46,801 nt of DNA, from positions 1 through 46,801 of the forward strand of contig NZ_RCYZ01000017.1 of assembly GCF_006439025.1 (NCBI RefSeq). The letters run 5' to 3'. Below, piece after piece: positions 42,456 to 46,801 of the stretch. The stretch is from Hymenobacter nivis. GTDB lineage: Bacteria > Bacteroidota > Bacteroidia > Cytophagales > Hymenobacteraceae. Below the pieces are notes generated by a model. The model saw only the letters and a list, made by a program, of their open reading frames with translations, did not search any database and was not told the origin of the DNA. The position numbers and the translations under genes were made by a program. How positions within the stretch are numbered: the first letter of the stretch is position 1; each line of letters starts with the position of its first letter.

Positions 42456-43532
42456 CTACTGCGCCCCGCCGGGGCCCACCGCTAGCCACGCATGGCCCCG
42501 CACAAATGCCGCCGCCTGCCGCAGCGCCGGGTACGGGGCCACCCCGGGGCCCCCGCCGGGCACCGCCGCCCGAAAGGCCGCCAGCAGCGTTTCGCCCGAT
42601 TCTGAGCCTCCCGTGGGGGCCCCCGCGGCGGTGGCCAGCAGCTCCAGGCCCAGCAATTGCTCCACGTTTTCTACCACCTGGCGGGTGCGCAGCGCGGCGT
42701 AGGCGTCGGCTTCGGCGGCCACTAGCTGGCTGCTGGTGGTGGTGTGCGCCGCTAGGCTCAGGGGCCCTGGGCCGGCTGCACGCTGTGCGGCCCGGGTCGA
42801 CGCCGCCTGGCCTAGCGCCGCCACGGCCGCCGCCAATTGGCCTAGCGCTGGGGCCAGCGGGGCTGCTTCCGCGTGGTCCAGGGCCCCGGCTACGGCTTGC
42901 GCCGCCACGGCCAGCGCGGCGGACAGCGCCGTTTCTTCGGGCGTTTCCGTTGCCATTGCCAGCGCCCGGATGGCTGCCGCGGCCCGCGCCAGGCGTTGAG
43001 CGCGCAGTAGTGCATCCACGGCGTAGGCCAGGGCGAAGGGCGCGCCGCGCAGCAGGGCCCCCGCCTCGCCGGCGCGTAGGGCCAGCGGCTCCCAGCTGAA
43101 CAGGCTGAAGGCGTCGGCCGTGGCCAGGCGGTAGCCCTGGTAGTTGATTTCGCCCTCGCCTAGCAGCGGCAGGACCAGGTGCGCCCGGGCCGCTGCGTCG
43201 CCGCCCTGCTCGAACACCACCGGCAGCAGCTCGCGGTTGTACATGGCCAGCAGGCGCTCGGCCGTGGGGCGGGCCAGGCCAATGGGCTCGTTAACTGCCT
43301 GGTGCACAGCCAGCAACAGCATCAGGCGCACCAGGGGCTGGGGCGCTTCGGGGCCCGTGCCGTAGGCCTGGGCGCGCAGGCCGGCCAGCTCCGAGGCCTC
43401 CGCAGGGGCTCCGGCGGGGATGAAGCTAGCGGCGGCTTCGGGGCCCAGGGCCACGGTTTCGCCGTTGGCTAGTAGCTCGGCCAGGGTGCTGAGGGGGAGG
43501 GGCGCGCCGGGCGCGAGGAGGTAGTTGGGCAC
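42456..43532 (-). CDS. Histidine ammonia-lyase-like protein lacking the catalytic motifs
   Basis: A 358-residue protein that starts with GTG at 43532, 7 bases after the hisS stop. It is shorter than typical lyases (about 500). Family landmarks can still be followed. TLAELLANGETVALGPEA (16-33) matches the N-terminal TLxDL/VxLSPEA. LLPVVFEQGGDAAARAHLVL (102-121) aligns with the PvvPexGSVGASGDLAPLAHL region, but the ASG that forms the MIO cofactor is gone. GEGEINYQGYRLATADAF (125-142) and LRAGEAGALLRGAPFALAY (152-170) match the GEG and KEGLALINGT regions with the Asn lost. RQVVENVEQLLGLELLATA (284-302) matches the conserved C-terminal helix. It is probably a pseudoenzyme with a retained fold. 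Not a simple pseudogene: the frame is intact, with normal codon usage. Confidence 0.75.
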   Translation of the reverse strand: MPNYLLAPGAPLPLSTLAELLANGETVALGPEAAASFIPAGAPAEASELAGLRAQAYGTGPEAPQPLVRLMLLLAVHQAVNEPIGLARPTAERLLAMYNRELLPVVFEQGGDAAARAHLVLPLLGEGEINYQGYRLATADAFSLFSWEPLALRAGEAGALLRGAPFALAYAVDALLRAQRLARAAAAIRALAMATETPEETALSAALAVAAQAVAGALDHAEAAPLAPALGQLAAAVAALGQAASTRAAQRAAGPGPLSLAAHTTTSSQLVAAEADAYAALRTRQVVENVEQLLGLELLATAAGAPTGGSESGETLLAAFRAAVPGGGPGVAPYPALRQAAAFVRGHAWLAVGPGGAQ

Positions 43533-43539
43533 GGGCGGG

Positions 43540-45006
43540 CTATTGGGCTTGGGACAGTACCGCTACGGCTTCGGCCACCGACAGCAGCTGCTCCTGGCCG
43601 GCGCGCATGTCGCGCAGCTTTACCTGGCCGGCAGCGCGCTCATCGGGGCCCGCCAGCAGCAGGTACGGGATGCCTTTCTGGTCGGCGTATTGGAACTGCT
43701 TTTTGAGCTTGGCGGCGTCGGGGTACAGCTCGGCGGGCACACCGGCGGCGCGCAGCTGGGCCAGCAGCGGTAGCCCGGCGGCCAGCGAGGCCGCGTCGAA
43801 CTGCGCCAGCAGCACCCGCGTGAGCGTGCCGGTGCCGGCTGGGAACAGCTCCAGCTCCTCCAGGCAGTCGTAGAGCCGGTCCACGCCGAACGAGAAGCCC
43901 ACGCCCGACACATCCGGCAGCCCGAAAGCCCCGGTGAGGTTGTCGTAGCGCCCGCCGCCGCTCACGCTGCCCATCGCCACGTTGTTGATTTTTACCTCAA
44001 AAATGCAGCCCGTATAATAGGAGAGGCCCCGGGCCAGGGTGGGGTCAAACTCCAACCGGTTAAATTGGGTGAAGCCGGAGGCTTGCAGCAGGTCGCGCAC
44101 GGCGGCCAACTCGTTGAGGCCCCGGTAGTAGGCGTCGGCCGAATCGTCGGCTTCGTCGGTGGGCTCCTGGGGCCCCGGGCGCTGGCTGTCGGGCTCCACG
44201 CCGGCCGTCACGAAGCCGGCCAGCAGGCGCTGGAGCTTCTTGGCGTAGCCGCCGCCCACCGTCAGCAGTTCAAACAGCGTGTCGATGGCGGCGTCCGAGA
44301 AGCCCTTTTCGAGCAGCTCCTTGGTCACGCCGTCGCGCCCGATCTTGTCGAGCTTGTCGATGGCCACGAACAAGTCCGTCTCTTTGCCCTCGCTGCCCAG
44401 CGCCTGGTAAATGTTGCGCAGCACCCCGCGGTGGTTGATTTTGATGGTGAAGTCCACCAAGCCCAAGCCGTTGAGCACCTGGGCCATCATCAGCACAATC
44501 TCGGCTTCGCAGAGCAGCGAATCGGTGCCCACCACGTCGGCGTCGCACTGCCAAAACTCGCGGTAGCGGCCGCGCTGGGGGCGGTCGGCGCGCCACACGG
44601 GCTGCATCTGGTAGCGCTTGAAGGGGAAGGTGAGCGTGGCCCGGTTCATGGCCACGTAGCGGGCGAAGGGTACGGTGAGGTCGTAGCGCAGGCCCTTCTC
44701 GGCAATCTTGGGCAGCACGGCGCGGGGGCCCTGGGCGAGGTCGTCGGCCGTTACGAGGGGCGTGATTTCGCCGCGCCGCTCCTTCACCAGGAAGTTGCCC
44801 GAGTTCAGCACTTTAAACAGGAGCTGGTCGCCTTCGTCGCCGTACTTGCCGGTGAGCACCGAGAGGTTTTCCAGGGTTGGCGTCTCAATCGGCGCGTAGC
44901 CAAACTGCTCGAACGTGCGGCGGATGACGCCGAAAATATGCTGGCGGCGGGCCACCTGGGCCGGGCCAAAATCGCGGGTGCCTTGCGGGATGCTGGGTTT
45001 TTCCAT
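43540..45006 (-). CDS. hisS: Histidyl-tRNA synthetase
   Basis: A 488-residue class II synthetase charging tRNA-His. Start ATG at 45006 (MEKPSIPQGTRDFGP); the frame extends 14 codons upstream without family similarity. Visible motifs: motif 1 region IETPTLENLSVLTGKYGDEGDQ, the LRYDLTVPFARYVAMN segment, motif 2 around QMQPVWRADRPQRGRYREFWQCDADVVG, the histidine-A motif LARGLSYYTGCIFEV and motif 3 GGGRYDNL. The C-terminal anticodon-binding domain includes LLAQFDAASLAAGL and QFQYADQKGIPYLLLAGPDE. First gene of a minus-strand series with the ammonia-lyase-like gene. Confidence 0.97.
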   Translation of the reverse strand: MEKPSIPQGTRDFGPAQVARRQHIFGVIRRTFEQFGYAPIETPTLENLSVLTGKYGDEGDQLLFKVLNSGNFLVKERRGEITPLVTADDLAQGPRAVLPKIAEKGLRYDLTVPFARYVAMNRATLTFPFKRYQMQPVWRADRPQRGRYREFWQCDADVVGTDSLLCEAEIVLMMAQVLNGLGLVDFTIKINHRGVLRNIYQALGSEGKETDLFVAIDKLDKIGRDGVTKELLEKGFSDAAIDTLFELLTVGGGYAKKLQRLLAGFVTAGVEPDSQRPGPQEPTDEADDSADAYYRGLNELAAVRDLLQASGFTQFNRLEFDPTLARGLSYYTGCIFEVKINNVAMGSVSGGGRYDNLTGAFGLPDVSGVGFSFGVDRLYDCLEELELFPAGTGTLTRVLLAQFDAASLAAGLPLLAQLRAAGVPAELYPDAAKLKKQFQYADQKGIPYLLLAGPDERAAGQVKLRDMRAGQEQLLSVAEAVAVLSQAQ

Positions 45007-45050
45007 TACGGCCGCAAAGGTAGGGCCCCCGCGCGCCCGGGGCCCCACGC

Positions 45051-45091
45051 AAAAGGGGCAGCAAAGGGCACTTCGTGCTCCTTGCTGCCCC
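45051..45091 (-). terminator. Intrinsic terminator of the right glutamine synthetase gene
   Basis: Read on the minus strand: TTGCTGCCCC-type outer arms of 10 bp (45055-45064 with 45082-45091), with an inner GCAC/GTGC hairpin in the loop, followed by four T (45054-45051). It lies 16 bases after the glutamine synthetase stop and just upstream of hisS. Confidence 0.82.
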
Positions 45092-45107
45092 TGGCTGGCG
45101 GCGGCGC

Positions 45108-46801
45108 TTAGTTGCGGAACAGCAGCTCGCGGTATTTCACGAGGGGCCAGTCCTCGTCGGCCACCAGTAGCTCGAGTTTGTCAACGGCGCGGCGGATGGA
45201 GGCGAACTTCGTTTTGATGTCGTCGCAGTAGGCGATGGCCTGCGCACGCACATCGGTCAGCTTGTTGGCCACCTTGCGGGCCTCCACCATCTCGTCCACC
45301 GTGGTTTTGATGGTGCCCACGTAGCTGGAAATGGCCTTGATCATGTCGACGGTGATTTGGGTGTGCTCGTCGTCGAGGCCCAGCTCGCGCAGTATCTGCA
45401 CGTTTTGCAACAGCTTGGTTTGGTAGGCGATGGCGGTGGGGATGATGTGGTTGATGGCCAAATCGCCCATCACCCGCGCCTCGATCTGGATCTTCTTCTG
45501 GTACTCCTCGAGCAAGATCTCGTGCCGCGCGTGCAGCTCCACTTCCGAGAGGATGCCGTGGCGGGCGAACAAGGCGGCCGCCTCGGGCGTCACCAGCGCG
45601 TCGAGCGCCTGCGGGGTGGTGGGCACGTTGGCCAGGCCCCGGCGGGCGGCCTCGGCCTTCCACTCCTCGGAGTAGCCGTTGCCCTCGAAGCGGATGTCCT
45701 TGGAGCTGATCACGTACTGGCGCAGCACCTCGACGATGGCCACCTCCTTTTTCTTGCCCTGCTCGATCAGGGCGTCGACCTCCGTTTTGAAGGCCAGCAG
45801 CTGGTCGGCCACGATGGCGTTGAGCGTGGTCATGGCCGAGGAGCAGTTGGCCGAGGAGCCCACGGCGCGGAACTCGAACTTGTTGCCCGTGAAGGCGAAG
45901 GGGGAAGTGCGGTTGCGGTCGGTGTTGTCGAGCAGGATGGCCGGGATCTTGTCGATCCCCAGCTTCAGGTAAATGTTGTCGGCCTTTTCGAGCTGTAGCT
46001 CCGAGGTCCGCTCCAGCTCGTTCAACACGTTATCGAGCGTCGAGCCAAGAAAGACGGACATGATGGCGGGGGGGGCCTCGTTGGCCCCGAGGCGGTGGTC
46101 GTTGCTGGCCGAGGCGATGCTGGCCCGCAGCAAGTCGCCGTAGCGGTGCACCGCTTTCACCGTCGTGATGAAGAACGTCAGGAATTGTAAGTTGTCGTTC
46201 GGGGTCTTGCCAGGCGAGAAAAGGTTGACGCCGGTGTCGGTGCTCATGGCCCAGTTGTTGTGCTTGCCCGAGCCGTTGACGCCGGCAAAGGGCTTCTCGT
46301 GCAAGAGCACCTTGAGGTGGTGGCGCTCGGCCACCCGGCCCATGATGTCCATCAGCAGCTGGTTGTGGTCCACGGCCAGGTTGGCGTCCTCAAACGTGGG
46401 GGCGCACTCGAACTGGTTCGGGGCCACCTCGTTGTGGCGCGTGCGCAGCGGGATGCCCAGGGCCGTGGCTTCCTCCTCGAAGTCGAGCATGAACCCGTGC
46501 GCCCGGGCCGGGATGGAGCCGAAGTAGTGGTCGTCGAGCTGCTGGCCCTTGGCCGGGGCGTGGCCGAAGAGCGTGCGCCCGGTCATGACCAGGTCGGGGC
46601 GGGCGTCGTAGAGGGCCTTGTCGACGAGGAAGTACTCCTGCTCGATGCCGAGCGTGGTGTGGACCCGGGCCACGTCCTTGTCGAAGTACTGGCACACGCC
46701 CAGGGCGGCCTTTTCGAGCACGGCCAGCGACTTGAGCAGCGGGGCCTTGTAGTCGAGGGCCTCGCCGGTGTAGGCGACGAAGATGGTGGGGATGCACAGG
46801 G
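45108..46801 (-). CDS. glnN: Type III glutamine synthetase, second copy, 3' part (5' end outside window)
   Basis: The frame is open to the right edge; about 564 residues are visible. The extra residues relative to the left copy read PTIFVAYTGEALDYKAPLLK, a typical type III segment. The GTG at 46721 that could be taken as a start is internal. The alignment with the left copy (1-1565) is gapless, with about 445 and about 570 bases of near identity. Divergent patches are at 46228-46185 (SPGKTPNDN here, SPGRRPKEN there), about 46077-45980 (NELERTSELQLEKAD here, DELERTAKVPLDKGD there) and 45412-45108. Terminator at 45051-45091 differs from the left copy's. Both genes look intact where visible, so two active isoenzymes are likely. 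Confidence 0.96.
   Translation of the reverse strand, partial: LCIPTIFVAYTGEALDYKAPLLKSLAVLEKAALGVCQYFDKDVARVHTTLGIEQEYFLVDKALYDARPDLVMTGRTLFGHAPAKGQQLDDHYFGSIPARAHGFMLDFEEEATALGIPLRTRHNEVAPNQFECAPTFEDANLAVDHNQLLMDIMGRVAERHHLKVLLHEKPFAGVNGSGKHNNWAMSTDTGVNLFSPGKTPNDNLQFLTFFITTVKAVHRYGDLLRASIASASNDHRLGANEAPPAIMSVFLGSTLDNVLNELERTSELQLEKADNIYLKLGIDKIPAILLDNTDRNRTSPFAFTGNKFEFRAVGSSANCSSAMTTLNAIVADQLLAFKTEVDALIEQGKKKEVAIVEVLRQYVISSKDIRFEGNGYSEEWKAEAARRGLANVPTTPQALDALVTPEAAALFARHGILSEVELHARHEILLEEYQKKIQIEARVMGDLAINHIIPTAIAYQTKLLQNVQILRELGLDDEHTQITVDMIKAISSYVGTIKTTVDEMVEARKVANKLTDVRAQAIAYCDDIKTKFASIRRAVDKLELLVADEDWPLVKYRELLFRN

Noticed and set aside
42456..43532. Reading the ammonia-lyase-like gene as a frameshifted pseudogene
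   Set aside because: The frame is uninterrupted over 358 codons with codon usage like the neighbours, and the missing residues are lost in frame. A retained protein is more likely than decay.
1..46801. Composite transposon bounded by the inverted glutamine synthetase copies
   Set aside because: No transposase, integrase or target-site duplication; the interior is ordinary chromosomal housekeeping (ispG, leuS, dnaG, hisS).
1..46801. CRISPR array or defence island
   Set aside because: No regularly spaced repeats, cas genes, restriction-modification or toxin-antitoxin genes were recognised.

Overview
The window looks like a chromosomal segment of a high-GC member of the Bacteroidota, most like Hymenobacter (Cytophagales). 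The evidence is a SusC/SusD pair, two proteins with type IX secretion (T9SS) C-terminal sorting domains, the long insert-containing form of IspG, type III glutamine synthetase, TAnnTTTG promoter elements, weak Shine-Dalgarno signals and a GC content that I judge by eye to be in the mid-60s percent. I see no tRNA, rRNA, CRISPR array, phage gene or transposase. The assignment rests on gene content only.

Layout. Positions 1-1565 hold the 3' two-thirds of a type III glutamine synthetase gene, and a second copy lies inverted at 45108-46801, so the window begins and ends inside paralogous, partly identical genes. Between them, 1.7-5.2 kb carries small uncharacterised genes, a kinase-less double-PAS protein and a quinone oxidoreductase. 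ispG (5.3-7.3 kb) follows, then a low-GC orphan gene and a PhyH-type dioxygenase. From 8.4 to 15.0 kb all genes are on the minus strand and form a coherent set: response regulator, sensor kinase, 2-oxoglutarate permease, C4-dicarboxylate symporter and outer-membrane porin. This looks like a regulated organic-acid uptake locus. From 15.2 to 17.0 kb there is a small membrane protein, a YjbR-fold protein and an Rrf2 regulator next to the NAD(P)-binding protein it probably controls. A discoidin-domain T9SS cargo (17.2-18.7 kb) sits between two almost identical terminators.

From 18.8 to 30.1 kb an exported M14 carboxypeptidase, a DUF3823 lipoprotein, SusD, SusC and a divergent exported S9 peptidase suggest a TonB-dependent uptake system for peptides rather than glycans. 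From 30.4 to 36.4 kb are a membrane-anchored unknown gene, leuS (with a compositionally foreign internal patch and a KMSKA signature) and dnaG. From 36.4 to 45.0 kb are a small exported protein, a GT2 glycosyltransferase with ybaB, an SMP-30-like protein, a TlpA-like thioredoxin, a large T9SS type B cargo, a histidine ammonia-lyase-like protein that appears to have lost its catalytic residues, and hisS.

The most unusual observations are: (i) the degenerate ammonia-lyase homologue directly behind hisS; (ii) the inverted glutamine synthetase pair with alternating identical and divergent blocks, which suggests gene conversion; (iii) the low-GC patch in leuS coinciding with an apparent insertion and an altered KMSKS loop; (iv) paired near-identical terminators bracketing single genes; (v) an excess of the palindrome GGGCCC. 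I did not find a clearly new multi-gene defence or mobile system here.
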